Origin: Treponema sp. C6A8
GTDB lineage: Bacteria; Spirochaetota; Spirochaetia; Treponematales; Treponemataceae
Reading direction: 5' to 3'
Length of the DNA: 64,000 nt
Assembly: GCF_000619925.1 (NCBI RefSeq)
Contig: NZ_JHVB01000001.1
Location: forward strand, 620,001 to 684,000
In this document: positions 49,629 through 58,706 of the stretch, piece by piece
Position numbering within the stretch: position 1 is the first letter of the stretch
Layout of the letters: the number at the start of each line of letters is the position of its first letter
Made by a program: the position numbers and the translations under genes
The notes under the pieces: model-generated
Told to the model about the DNA's origin: nothing
Databases searched by the model: none
The model's input: only the letters and a program-made list of their open reading frames with translations

Positions 49629-50463
49629 GAGGTCCTCCCGACCAGTTTAATTTTGAGCGCAATGCCGAATAAAATTTATCTGCAGTGCAGTTAACAAGTC
49701 TTACCTTCTGTTCCAGTTTTCTGATTAAAACTGTATCGCCGACGCTTAATTCCACAGGTTTTGAACCGTCCAGGCGAAGGTTTATTCCGTCTGCCCTGCT
49801 TTCAGAAATACCGATTGAAATCACTCCTTCCTGATTTAAGACAATCGGGCGTGAAGAAAGCGAAAAGGAATTAATCGGCGTCATTACAAAAGCTTCCAGA
49901 GAAGGATCCAGAATCGGGCCTCCAGCCGCTGCAGAATAGGCAGTTGAGCCTGTAGGAGTGCTTACAATAAGACCGTCGCCCTTTATCTTACACAAAAGCT
50001 GCATTTCGTAGTAAACATCAAGCGAAATTGTTGTCGCTGCAGAACGGGCAGAAAGTACAACATCATTAAGCGCATTTCCACAGTAGATTTCTTCATCATT
50101 ATGAATGACGCGGACATTTGCCATAGAGCGCTGAATGATTTTTGATTTTCCGTCTAAAAAAGCTTCAAGCTCTTCTTTCCAGTCTTTTGGCTGAACGGAA
50201 GCAATGAATCCGAACTGGCCGAAATTTACAGGAAAAATCGGGACATTATATTTTACACAGTTACGGGCGGCAAAGAGAACTGTTCCATCACCGCCGAGCG
50301 TAATAACTAAATCATAATCTTTAATTGACGAATCCTGGCAAAACCCGTCAAAATTAAAAAAATCTGTGCTAATTTTTTTTGTATTGAGAAAAGCAGAAAT
50401 TTGTTCGGCTAATTCTTTTGAATCAGGTTTTCCGACATTAACGATAATAAGAACTTTTTTCAT
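49621..50463 (-). CDS. nadK: NAD kinase
   Basis: Phosphorylates NAD to NADP. 280 aa, cytosolic. The signatures are LVITLGGDGTVLFAARNCV (GGDG, about 53-60), VNFGQFGFIASV, GNALNDVVLS (about 123) and KGDGLIVSTPTGSTAYSAAA (about 155-175). Overlaps the start of recN by 8 bp. nadK next to recN is a common bacterial arrangement. Confidence 0.95.
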   Translation of the reverse strand: MKKVLIIVNVGKPDSKELAEQISAFLNTKKISTDFFNFDGFCQDSSIKDYDLVITLGGDGTVLFAARNCVKYNVPIFPVNFGQFGFIASVQPKDWKEELEAFLDGKSKIIQRSMANVRVIHNDEEIYCGNALNDVVLSARSAATTISLDVYYEMQLLCKIKGDGLIVSTPTGSTAYSAAAGGPILDPSLEAFVMTPINSFSLSSRPIVLNQEGVISIGISESRADGINLRLDGSKPVELSVGDTVLIRKLEQKVRLVNCTADKFYSALRSKLNWSGGPHA

Positions 50464-50491
50464 TCAGTTTTTCTCATAAAAACAATAAAAA

Positions 50492-51547
50492 TTACGGTAA
50501 AGCGCTCAAAACCTTTACGATTTTTGCGCTTTCAGAATGTGTAAGACGCGGATACAAAGGCACGTGAATACAGCACAAAGAAAGAGTCTTTGCGTGAATG
50601 CAGGCTTCAGAAAGTTCTTCCTTGCAGGCAATCACAGACTTTTCAAAGGCAAGCTGAACTTCAATATCCTTTTTAGCGGCGAACTGCTTTACGTCCTTAA
50701 AGGAACTTGAAAGTACAAGCGGGAAACTGCACATTGTAGAGCCGTCTTCCATCTCTCTCGCAAAAGTTTTATGACGTCCAATCATGCAAGCCTGATGGAA
50801 CATTCCGAAAAGCTCTTTACGGGTCTTTTCATTGCGGGCATATTCCTTAACCTGAACCCAGGCAAGGGCAGAGTTAATATCAGGAAGCAAATCTGTATCT
50901 GCAGCTTCATCTGAAAATTTCTTAAGGACAATCCACTCACGGCGGCCTGGTGCCATAAGGACAGCTCCACCGCCGGCAGTAAGCACGTTACGCTCTTCAA
51001 GACCTAAAATTGTGTAAATACCAAAAGTTCCGGCCTTTTTAGAGTCTTCGGCAGGATTACCGTTTTCGTCTTTTACCTTTACACTTGCACCAGCACTCTG
51101 GGAAATATCTTCAATAAATGGAAGGCCTAAAGCGGCAATTCCTTCAAAATCAGGAAGAATTCCTTCTGTTTCATGCAGAATAAGAAGTTTTCCGCCTTCT
51201 TCCATTCCCTTCTGTACAATAGCAGCAGAAACCAATCCTGTAGCTTCTTCTACATCAAGAACAAGCGGACTATAGCCCAGCTCTTCAATGGCTTTATACT
51301 GCCAGAAAGGAGCTAAGGCAGAAATCATAATTTTTGAATCTTTTTCCAAGTCAAGAGCCAGCAATGCATATTTTAAAGCAATTGCAGGACTTCTCAACGC
51401 CACACAACCGTCACATTTAATAAATTCCTTAACCTGCTGGATAAGTCTCTGGTTCAATTCACCAGGACCGATTTTTTCATCAACCATGCAGGTAAGCACG
51501 GCATCCATTTCTTTTCGTCGAATAGTAGTAGAGTATGTCTGTATCAT
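50492..51547 (-). CDS. DegT/DnrJ/EryC1-family protein lacking the PLP lysine
   Basis: 351 aa of the aspartate-aminotransferase fold type I seen in sugar aminotransferases: ECxGCVALRSPAIALKYALLAL-like opening, then FIEDISQSAGASVKV with the PLP-binding Asp. At the Schiff-base position the family has K-N followed about six residues later by GG; here the segment is EERNVLTAGGGAVLM, with Arg in place of Lys. So transamination is unlikely; a dehydratase-like, binding or regulatory function is possible. The start overlaps the cheW stop (TAATG), so it is co-transcribed with cheW. Confidence 0.77.
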   Translation of the reverse strand: MIQTYSTTIRRKEMDAVLTCMVDEKIGPGELNQRLIQQVKEFIKCDGCVALRSPAIALKYALLALDLEKDSKIMISALAPFWQYKAIEELGYSPLVLDVEEATGLVSAAIVQKGMEEGGKLLILHETEGILPDFEGIAALGLPFIEDISQSAGASVKVKDENGNPAEDSKKAGTFGIYTILGLEERNVLTAGGGAVLMAPGRREWIVLKKFSDEAADTDLLPDINSALAWVQVKEYARNEKTRKELFGMFHQACMIGRHKTFAREMEDGSTMCSFPLVLSSSFKDVKQFAAKKDIEVQLAFEKSVIACKEELSEACIHAKTLSLCCIHVPLYPRLTHSESAKIVKVLSALP

Positions 51548-52026
51548 TATTGCATTTCGATAATTTTCTGAAGTTCTTTTGCGTTAAAGAGTTTTCTGAT
51601 ATTAAGCATAATCAGATAGCCCTGTTCCTGGCGGATTACACCTTCAATGTATTCCGAGCCAATTCCACTGAGCATCTGAGGAGGCTCTTTTACGTCCTCT
51701 GCCTTTACAGAAACAACTCTTTCAACTTTATCAATAATAATACCTATCTGGCTGCCTTCGATATTCAAAATGATAAAACCGCCGTCATTTACATCAGAGT
51801 CAGCAGAAACCGGGCCGCTCTGGAGCTTAAAACGCTTGTGCAAATCAATAATAGGAATGATTTCACCACGAAGATTGATAATTCCTTCAACATAATAAGG
51901 AGCATTCGGAATAAACCGAACATTCTGGAGTTTTACGATTTCTTTTACATCCATGATGTTAACACCGTACAATTCTTCTCCAAGATGAAAAGTAACCAAT
52001 TGAAACTGTGATTCAAGTTCAGCCAT
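51547..52026 (-). CDS. cheW: Chemotaxis coupling protein CheW
   Basis: Links chemoreceptors to the CheA kinase. About 159 aa from ATG at 52026, preceded by GGAG with 9-nt spacing; a longer frame from 52056 lacks such a site. The CheW beta barrel shows LVTFHLGEELYGVNIMDVKE, YVEGIINLRGEIIPIIDLHK (the conserved NLRG) and IGIIIDKVERVV. Preceded by its own promoter at 52083-52111. No other chemotaxis gene is in the window. Confidence 0.93.
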   Translation of the reverse strand: MAELESQFQLVTFHLGEELYGVNIMDVKEIVKLQNVRFIPNAPYYVEGIINLRGEIIPIIDLHKRFKLQSGPVSADSDVNDGGFIILNIEGSQIGIIIDKVERVVSVKAEDVKEPPQMLSGIGSEYIEGVIRQEQGYLIMLNIRKLFNAKELQKIIEMQ

Positions 52027-52082
52027 ATTGTCTGTCTCCTGTTTTAAAACGCTCATTAGAGCGTACTATGGTCTATACTACT

Positions 52083-52111
52083 ATAATACTCCCAAATTAT
52101 TTGTTTTGCAA
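52083..52111 (-). promoter_or_regulatory. Sigma-70 promoter of cheW
   Basis: TTGCAA (52111-52106), 17-nt spacer, TATTAT (52088-52083), giving a leader of about 50 nt. Confidence 0.55.
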
Positions 52112-52160
52112 TGCAAGTTTTTATTGTTTTTTTACCTCCATTTTTGATTAATCAAAGCCA

Positions 52161-52901
52161 CTAGCCGACAGCAAACAAAGTCATTGCGTAAACCTTTTTT
52201 ACAGTCGTATTTACTTTTATGATATGCGCGCAGGTTTCTATAGTAGAACCCGTTGTGCAGACATCATCTATAATACAAAGTTCAGAAGGAAGGACCTCAT
52301 AGACTTTTTCTGACAAAACATAGGCAGATTGAATTGTTGAAAGGCGTTCTTCACGGTTCAGTTTTTTCTGCTGGGTTGAAGAAGTTCTTTCAAGCAGAGA
52401 AAGAAGTTTGAAGCCGTAATGAAATTTCAAAATTTTGCACAGTTCATCTATCTGATCCCAGCCGTTTTTCTTAATTTTTCCAGGTCGAGGCGGAACTGGC
52501 ACTATATATTCAATCTGAAGTTCCTTCAAAGCCTTGCTTACAAGGCCAGCAAAGAAATATGACAGTGCCCTTAAACCCTGAATTTTCCACATAAATAAAA
52601 GCTCTTTATTCCAGAGTCTGTAAGAAAAAAGCGGAATCATTTTATCCGTGCTTTTCAAAACAGGAGAGTCGCGGCATTCCATACATAGCTCTTTTTCCGA
52701 AATAAGTTCCTTTCCGCAGCATTTACAGCGATTGACTTTGAGCGCATCTGAAACAAAATAGAGTTTCCTGCAGTTTGAACAAAGAGGAGTCAGATATGAT
52801 GTTTTACCGCAGACCAGACAGGTCTCCCCGCCAGAAATCAGGCTGTAAAAAAATCTGAGAAAAGTCACGGCATAGCTTTTTATTTTGAATAGAACATTCA
52901 C
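52161..52901 (-). CDS. comF: ComF-family phosphoribosyltransferase-like protein
   Basis: 246 aa. The N-terminus carries two Cys pairs of zinc-binding type (CLVCGK..CSNC and CKCCGK..CMEC, about 28-75). The C-terminal PRTase fold ends with LCIIDDVCTTGSTIETCAHI (PRPP loop, about 205-225), preceded by IVPVPPRPGKIKKNGWDQ. ComF is required for DNA uptake in competent bacteria, but the gene is widespread and its role here is not shown by context; it lies between cheW and mutS. Confidence 0.88.
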   Translation of the reverse strand: MNVLFKIKSYAVTFLRFFYSLISGGETCLVCGKTSYLTPLCSNCRKLYFVSDALKVNRCKCCGKELISEKELCMECRDSPVLKSTDKMIPLFSYRLWNKELLFMWKIQGLRALSYFFAGLVSKALKELQIEYIVPVPPRPGKIKKNGWDQIDELCKILKFHYGFKLLSLLERTSSTQQKKLNREERLSTIQSAYVLSEKVYEVLPSELCIIDDVCTTGSTIETCAHIIKVNTTVKKVYAMTLFAVG

Positions 52902-52982
52902 ATATATAATATATCCGCCGACAGTGAAAATTCGGAAATGAAATGAGAAAAATTTTTTGATTTTTTGAAAAATCTTATGCTC

Positions 52983-55622
52983 TTACTGACCTGAAAGCTC
53001 TTTTTTCCATCTGGAAATTGTCTGCAGGGCATTCATCGGAGTCATGTTATCCAAATCTACAGAAAGAATCTCTGAAATTATGATTTCTTCGTCACTGAAC
53101 AAGCCCGGTGTAAGGGCAGCCGGCTGTACAGGAGCGGAAACAACACTTTCAGTCTGGGCAATCTCACTCTTATCACTTTCATCCAAAAGCAGAGGCTTTT
53201 CGGCTGCCGCATTCTGAATGTGAGTAAGGATTGTTTTTGCGCGGTCAATCACAGTTTTTGGAATACCAGCAAGGGCTGCAACGTGAATACCATAAGAGTT
53301 TTCTGTAACGCCTTCCTTAATTTTTCTAAGGAAAACTACACTTCCCTGCTGCTCGCTTACATCCATGCACAGGAACTTAAGGTTTGCATGCTCCATTCGC
53401 GAAAGTTCATGATAGTGAGTTGCAAAGAAAGTCTTACATTTAATTGTGTCCAGAAGATATTCAGAAACAGCACGGGCAATTGCAAGTCCGTCTTCTGTAG
53501 AAGTTCCGCGTCCTACCTCATCCATAATTACAAGAGAACGTTTTGTTGCTGCGTGAAGGATGTTTGCAGTCTCCGTCATTTCTACAAGGAAGGTTGATTC
53601 GCCTTTTGCAAGGTTATCAGAAGCGCCAACACGGCAGAAAATGCGGTCTACAATTCCAAGATGAGCCTTATCGGCAGGAATGTATGAACCTGTCTGTGCA
53701 AGAAGAGCTATAAGAGCATTCTGACGCAGATAAGTTGATTTACCTGCCATATTAGGACCTGTAATCAGGTCGAAAGAAGGAACTTCGTCATCATCACTTG
53801 AAATAAGGCTGTCGTTAGGAACAAACTCTCCGCTTGGAAGATGATTTTCTACAACCGGATGACGGCCGGCTTTTATCTCAAACATGCAGGCCTCGTCCAT
53901 TTCCGGGCGAATCCATTTGTGAGCAATTGCAGCCTGTGCAAAAGAAGCAGTAACGTCTGTATTGGCAATTTCATCTGCAATACGCAAAAGATATTCTATA
54001 TATTGGGCAAGAGTACGGCGAACTTCTATAAAAAGATCACGTTCCAGCTCCAGAATCTTTGTAGAAGATTCATTAAGCTGCTGTTCAAGCTCCTGAAGGC
54101 GGTTTGTAGTATAGCGGTCGCCGTTTACAAGAGCCCGGCGCATAATAAAATGCGAAGGAACTGAAGAAAGCTTTCCTTTACTAACTTCAATAAAATAGCC
54201 GGAAGCATTGTTGTATTTAATTTTGAGTGTAGAAATGCCTGTTGCATCACGCTCTTCTTCCTCATATTCAGAAAGAACAAGATTAAAATTATCGTGAATC
54301 TGTCTCCAGTGATCCAGTTCTTCTGACCAGCCCGGATTTATGATTCCACCTTCTGTAAGGGAAGTTGCAGGATTATCAAGGATTGACTTTTTAATAAGCT
54401 GGCAGATTTTATAAGAATCATCAGATGAAACAAAAGAAAAATCATACTGATTAAGATATTCTTTAATTTTACACCAGGATTCAAGACTTAGACGAAGAGC
54501 CTGCAGATCTTTTGCATGTGCCTTCTCCATTGCAATACGGCCCGCAAGGCGTTCTACATCAAGAATCTGAGACAAATCAGCTTTAACTTTTTCTAAAAGC
54601 TGGCGGTTTTCTACAAAATTAGAAACTCTATTCTGACGGTCTTCAATCTGGCGAAGGTTTGTAAGCGGGAACAAAAGCCAGTTGCGCAAAAGACGGCTTC
54701 CCATTGCAGTCTTTGTAAAATCTACGCATTCCATAAGACTGAACTGACTTGTGCCGTCCCGCATATTTTCTGTAATTTCAAGATTACGGCGCGAAGAGTC
54801 ATCCATCATAAGGAATTCAGAATCCTGATAGAGCCTTATTGAATTTACATGCGGAATAGAAGCGTTCGTTGTCTTTTCAAGATAATCAAGAAGAAAGCCA
54901 GCCGGAACAATTTCGCAGGCGCCATCTTCCAGCCCAAAAGCCTTTAAGTTTGCCGTTTTAAACTGTGCCGTAAGCTTTTTATATGAAAGCTCATAATTAA
55001 AATCCCAGTCAGGATAATAAGAAACTGCAATATTGGTGTTGGCATTTAAAACAGCCTGAATATCTGAGTTTGTCTTTAAAGAAAGCGGCAGTAAAAGTTC
55101 ACGAGGTCCTGCACGGTTGAGTTCCTTAGAAAAGTTTTCTGCCATTTTGTTAGCTGGCCAGGAAGTTGCGCGGAATGATGAAGTTGTTACATCAATAAAG
55201 GCAAATCCCGCTCGAGCCTTTGAAATACAAAGCGCAGCAAGGTAGCTTGCCTTAAAACCGTCAAGGTATTCAGCTTCTACGGCAGTTCCCGGCGTAATGA
55301 TTTCTACAACTTTACGCTCAGCAATGCCTTTTCCGCCCTTTGGAATCTCGCCAACCTGCTCGCAGATAACGATTTTTTTTCCAAGACGGAGTAAGCGTGC
55401 AATATAAATCTTTGCAGCGTGGTAAGGAATACCACACATAGGCTGATTTGCCCGATGAGTTAATGTTAAATTCAAAAGACGCGATACTTCAACCGCGTCA
55501 GCATCAAACATTTCGTAGAAGTCGCCTAATCTGAAAAAGACGACTTCATTCTGATATTTTGATTTTATCTCCCGATACTGAAGCATCATCGGGGTAAGGT
55601 TTTCAGCATTATCTAAGGACAT
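52983..55622 (-). CDS. mutS: DNA mismatch repair protein MutS
   Basis: 879 aa, mismatch recognition ATPase. The N-terminal mismatch-binding domain has VFFRLGDFYEMFDADAVEVS (F-x-E motif), followed by connector, lever and clamp domains. The ATPase domain has LITGPNMAGKSTYLRQNALI (Walker A, about 620), LVIMDEVGRGTSTEDGLAIA (Walker B) and FFATHYHELSRME. A C-terminal tail follows (about 800-879). The start overlaps the stop of the Skp-like gene (TAATG). Partner mutL is at 15078. Confidence 0.96.
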   Translation of the reverse strand: MSLDNAENLTPMMLQYREIKSKYQNEVVFFRLGDFYEMFDADAVEVSRLLNLTLTHRANQPMCGIPYHAAKIYIARLLRLGKKIVICEQVGEIPKGGKGIAERKVVEIITPGTAVEAEYLDGFKASYLAALCISKARAGFAFIDVTTSSFRATSWPANKMAENFSKELNRAGPRELLLPLSLKTNSDIQAVLNANTNIAVSYYPDWDFNYELSYKKLTAQFKTANLKAFGLEDGACEIVPAGFLLDYLEKTTNASIPHVNSIRLYQDSEFLMMDDSSRRNLEITENMRDGTSQFSLMECVDFTKTAMGSRLLRNWLLFPLTNLRQIEDRQNRVSNFVENRQLLEKVKADLSQILDVERLAGRIAMEKAHAKDLQALRLSLESWCKIKEYLNQYDFSFVSSDDSYKICQLIKKSILDNPATSLTEGGIINPGWSEELDHWRQIHDNFNLVLSEYEEEERDATGISTLKIKYNNASGYFIEVSKGKLSSVPSHFIMRRALVNGDRYTTNRLQELEQQLNESSTKILELERDLFIEVRRTLAQYIEYLLRIADEIANTDVTASFAQAAIAHKWIRPEMDEACMFEIKAGRHPVVENHLPSGEFVPNDSLISSDDDEVPSFDLITGPNMAGKSTYLRQNALIALLAQTGSYIPADKAHLGIVDRIFCRVGASDNLAKGESTFLVEMTETANILHAATKRSLVIMDEVGRGTSTEDGLAIARAVSEYLLDTIKCKTFFATHYHELSRMEHANLKFLCMDVSEQQGSVVFLRKIKEGVTENSYGIHVAALAGIPKTVIDRAKTILTHIQNAAAEKPLLLDESDKSEIAQTESVVSAPVQPAALTPGLFSDEEIIISEILSVDLDNMTPMNALQTISRWKKELSGQ

Positions 55623-56149
55623 TAGTTCAAACCAAGCTCTGTAATAACCTGCTGAGTAATATCAACCGAAGAACTGTACCACAAAATTGCGTTAGCATCC
55701 TGAAGACTCAAAATCATACTGTATCCGCCGCTTTCAGCAATTTTTGAAAGAGTGTTATAGAGTTTTTTATAGAATTCATCAGAACCTTTCAAAGACTTCA
55801 TAAGACTTTCAAGTTCAACGTTCTTTGCATTTGTGTATTCAGTCAGGTAATCTCTTTTTTTTGTGATTTCTGCCTCAACGCGGAGAGCCTGAGCTTCGTT
55901 TCCGGCATTTTCAAACTCAAATTTCCTTTCCTGAAGATTTCTTAATTCATCAGTTCTTTTATTGATTTCTGCCTGAAACTCAGCCTTCTTTTTCTCATAG
56001 TTACGAACAGGGCCTGATTTCAAGAAGAAAGCTTCATATACTTTTGCTGTATCAACAACACCAAAACGGGTAATCTGCTGAGAAAAAGCACCCGAAGAGA
56101 TAAAAAGACCAAAAACAAGGGCTAAAATCAAATATTTTGTATTTTTCAT
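55622..56149 (-). CDS. OmpH/Skp-family periplasmic chaperone
   Basis: 175 aa with a signal peptide (MKNTKYLILALVFGLFISSG, cleavage near AFS). The mature part starts TRFGVVDTAKVYEAFFL, then a long coiled-coil pair (about 45-130, RTDELRNLQERKFEFENAGN) and a short C-terminal beta strand pair, the Skp layout. It follows bamA by 26 bp and precedes mutS with stop/start overlap. It should escort outer-membrane proteins to BamA. Confidence 0.88.
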   Translation of the reverse strand: MKNTKYLILALVFGLFISSGAFSQQITRFGVVDTAKVYEAFFLKSGPVRNYEKKKAEFQAEINKRTDELRNLQERKFEFENAGNEAQALRVEAEITKKRDYLTEYTNAKNVELESLMKSLKGSDEFYKKLYNTLSKIAESGGYSMILSLQDANAILWYSSSVDITQQVITELGLN

Positions 56150-56175
56150 AATTTACCTGCCTTAATATTCCTATA

Positions 56176-58623
56176 TTAGCGGTTTGTAATATTAAATGAA
56201 AGTACAAACTGGAAGTCGCTGTAACTTGAAGAAGAACCGTTTTCCTTACTCCAGTCAGAAGCCTTAACAGGCTGCCAGTCGCTGTTAATCTTATATTTCC
56301 AAGCAAACAAAAGATGCAATGGGAACTGAGGCAAGAGGAAGCGGATACCAGGTCCATAACTGAAGTACCAGTCTTCAATGCTCAAATTCTGCATGTCTTT
56401 CATAGAATTCTTAACTGCCGCAGCATCATAGAAGAAGTCAATACCAATAATATTAGGAACAATCGGCATACGGAGTTCAAGACGGTTACTAAGCATTGCC
56501 TGACCTTTAGCAATCTTATAAGCTTCAGTCCAACCGCGGCCATTAAACATACCGTCGATATAAACTTTATTCGAATCAGATACCATATCATTATTAACAG
56601 GGAACAAAACTGTAAATCCTGTATAGGCAGCAAATACGAATTTAAGAGACCATTTTTCTGTTACACGAAGATCAAGAAGTTTCAAATATCCTTCAAGTTT
56701 TGTATCACTCTTAAGGAAGAACTCTTTTTCAAGACCTGGGATAAGACCATACCATGTGTATTTCTGGCTTGCGAACCATCCTTTTGTAGGATCGTAGTTA
56801 ATATCACGGTTATCAACAGAACCGCTGATCCAAAGACCGTTTAAGATACCCCAGCGGTTTGCATATTTTGAAAGCCCCTGATCGATAGGAACATAAATGT
56901 TTTCATCAAAAATGTAGTTAGTAAGGTTATTTGTAAGACCAGTACCCAAAGAAAGAATAGCATAGTCAAATGCCCATCTACGGCCGAATGCAGTAGAAAG
57001 ACCTACAGACCAGCCGTCATACTTTGTGTAATAGTAGCGCTGAGTCAAATCACCGCCAGGAAGCCACTGATTTGTAAGAACATATGCAGTTTTATGGCTG
57101 AAAGAAAGTGATTCAGAGAAAGAAATTGGAAGGGAACCAATCCAGTTCTGTGAGTAACCTAAATCAATTGACTGTTCTGAAGCAGAAATAGTTGTTCCGG
57201 CTGATACAGTTTTTCCTTCACCAAAGAGGTTTGAGTTTTCAATTTTTACAAAAAGAGAAATTGGAATAGGGTTATCAGGATCCGAAGAACCTGAGAAAGT
57301 CATACCGAACTGCAAAGAAGTAGTTGACTGCTCTTCTACAGAGAAAACAAGGTCAACCAAGTCCTGTTCACTACCCTGCTGAGGCTCAGGAACAACACTT
57401 GAGAAGTACTGCAGGTTCATAAGGTTACGAAGACCTGAAATAATCTTATCACGGCTGAAAATATCACCCGGTTCGATAGGAATTTCACGGCGGATTACAT
57501 AATCCTTAGTCTTTGTATTTCCTTTGATAATTACGTTTTCAATATGAGCGCGAGGACCTTCAACAATAGTTACATCGTAAGAAATTTCGTGAGTCTCTGC
57601 GTCTTTAGAAGGCACTGGATAGAACTGGTTAGACATGTAACCGTTCTCATAATATTTACCTGTAATACCAGAAAGGATTTCCTGGAATTTTACTTCATTA
57701 TAAGTTGCGCCCGGCTTAAGTTTTGGCATTTTGATAAGTTCATCATCAGAGAAAACTTCGTTACCATTAAGACGGATACCGGTATATGTATACTGATTAC
57801 CTTCCTGTACAAAGAACAAAAGGGAAAGTTCATTACGCTGTTTCTTTTCGTTATAAGATTCTTCAATCTGAACATCAAGAACAGACATATCAACGTAACC
57901 GCGTTCTTTATAGAAGGCAACGAGAGCCTGTTTATCCTGCTCTAGAGAAGCCTGCTGGAAAGCGCCGTCTTTAAAAGCGCCGACTTCCTTCAAAGAAAGC
58001 TTTGACTTCAATTTTCTTTCAGAAGCAACTGTATTTCCCGCAAAATTAATGTGGCGGATAACTGTGCTGGAACCTTCTTCAATTTTGAAAGTAACGATTA
58101 CGCCGGCATCAGTTTCCTGAACTGTATGAGAAACCTTTGAAGTTGTATAACCTTTCTGAATGTAATAGTTACGGATTGTACGTTCGTCTACTAAAACTTT
58201 TGATTCAACATAAACGTCACTTGCCTTAATTTTTATCTGTTCACGAAGTTCACCATTACGGATTTTTTTATTTCCAGAAAATGTAATGGATTTAATAATA
58301 GGACGTTCAGTTACTGTAAAAACAAGAAGAACGTCGTTATTGCTTTTTGAAGCATGCTTTGCATATGGCTCAATTTCCTCAAACAAATCAAGGGCATAAA
58401 GCTTATCAAGCATTTCATTATAAACTTCTTCTGTAAATCCATGACCGATATATGAACTGACAACACCAGTAAGTTCAGATTTTTTTACATTTTTAAGACC
58501 TTCAAAATCAACCTTTGTAATCGGCTGATCCCAGAACCATTCTCCCTCTCCAGAATCCTGAGCAAAAGAAAGTCCAACACAAATAAATAAAGAAACGAAG
58601 AACGCTGCTAACTTACGGCGCAT
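56176..58623 (-). CDS. bamA: Outer-membrane protein assembly factor BamA
   Basis: 815 aa from ATG at 58623, which has AGGGG about 9 nt upstream; an ATG at 58629 is close to it and a longer frame from 58674 lacks support. A signal peptide (MRRKLAAFFVSLFICVGLSF) is followed by five POTRA domains (about 30-420, for example ITKVDFEGLKNVKKSELTGV, GSSTVIRHINFAGNTVASER, AHIENVIIKGNTKTKDYVIR) and a C-terminal 16-strand barrel (about 435-815) ending SFNITNR. Contains the conserved barrel segment GRGWTEAYK where VRGF is usual. Clustered with tamB upstream (33 bp after the last 4.4-kb gene) and the Skp-like gene downstream. Confidence 0.94.
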   Translation of the reverse strand: MRRKLAAFFVSLFICVGLSFAQDSGEGEWFWDQPITKVDFEGLKNVKKSELTGVVSSYIGHGFTEEVYNEMLDKLYALDLFEEIEPYAKHASKSNNDVLLVFTVTERPIIKSITFSGNKKIRNGELREQIKIKASDVYVESKVLVDERTIRNYYIQKGYTTSKVSHTVQETDAGVIVTFKIEEGSSTVIRHINFAGNTVASERKLKSKLSLKEVGAFKDGAFQQASLEQDKQALVAFYKERGYVDMSVLDVQIEESYNEKKQRNELSLLFFVQEGNQYTYTGIRLNGNEVFSDDELIKMPKLKPGATYNEVKFQEILSGITGKYYENGYMSNQFYPVPSKDAETHEISYDVTIVEGPRAHIENVIIKGNTKTKDYVIRREIPIEPGDIFSRDKIISGLRNLMNLQYFSSVVPEPQQGSEQDLVDLVFSVEEQSTTSLQFGMTFSGSSDPDNPIPISLFVKIENSNLFGEGKTVSAGTTISASEQSIDLGYSQNWIGSLPISFSESLSFSHKTAYVLTNQWLPGGDLTQRYYYTKYDGWSVGLSTAFGRRWAFDYAILSLGTGLTNNLTNYIFDENIYVPIDQGLSKYANRWGILNGLWISGSVDNRDINYDPTKGWFASQKYTWYGLIPGLEKEFFLKSDTKLEGYLKLLDLRVTEKWSLKFVFAAYTGFTVLFPVNNDMVSDSNKVYIDGMFNGRGWTEAYKIAKGQAMLSNRLELRMPIVPNIIGIDFFYDAAAVKNSMKDMQNLSIEDWYFSYGPGIRFLLPQFPLHLLFAWKYKINSDWQPVKASDWSKENGSSSSYSDFQFVLSFNITNR

Positions 58624-58706
58624 ATACATATCCCCTACCAATCCATTTTTTTTCAAAAATTTTTTAATTTTCAAAGCTGTTTTTTATAGGGCTTAAAATC
58701 CCTAAA

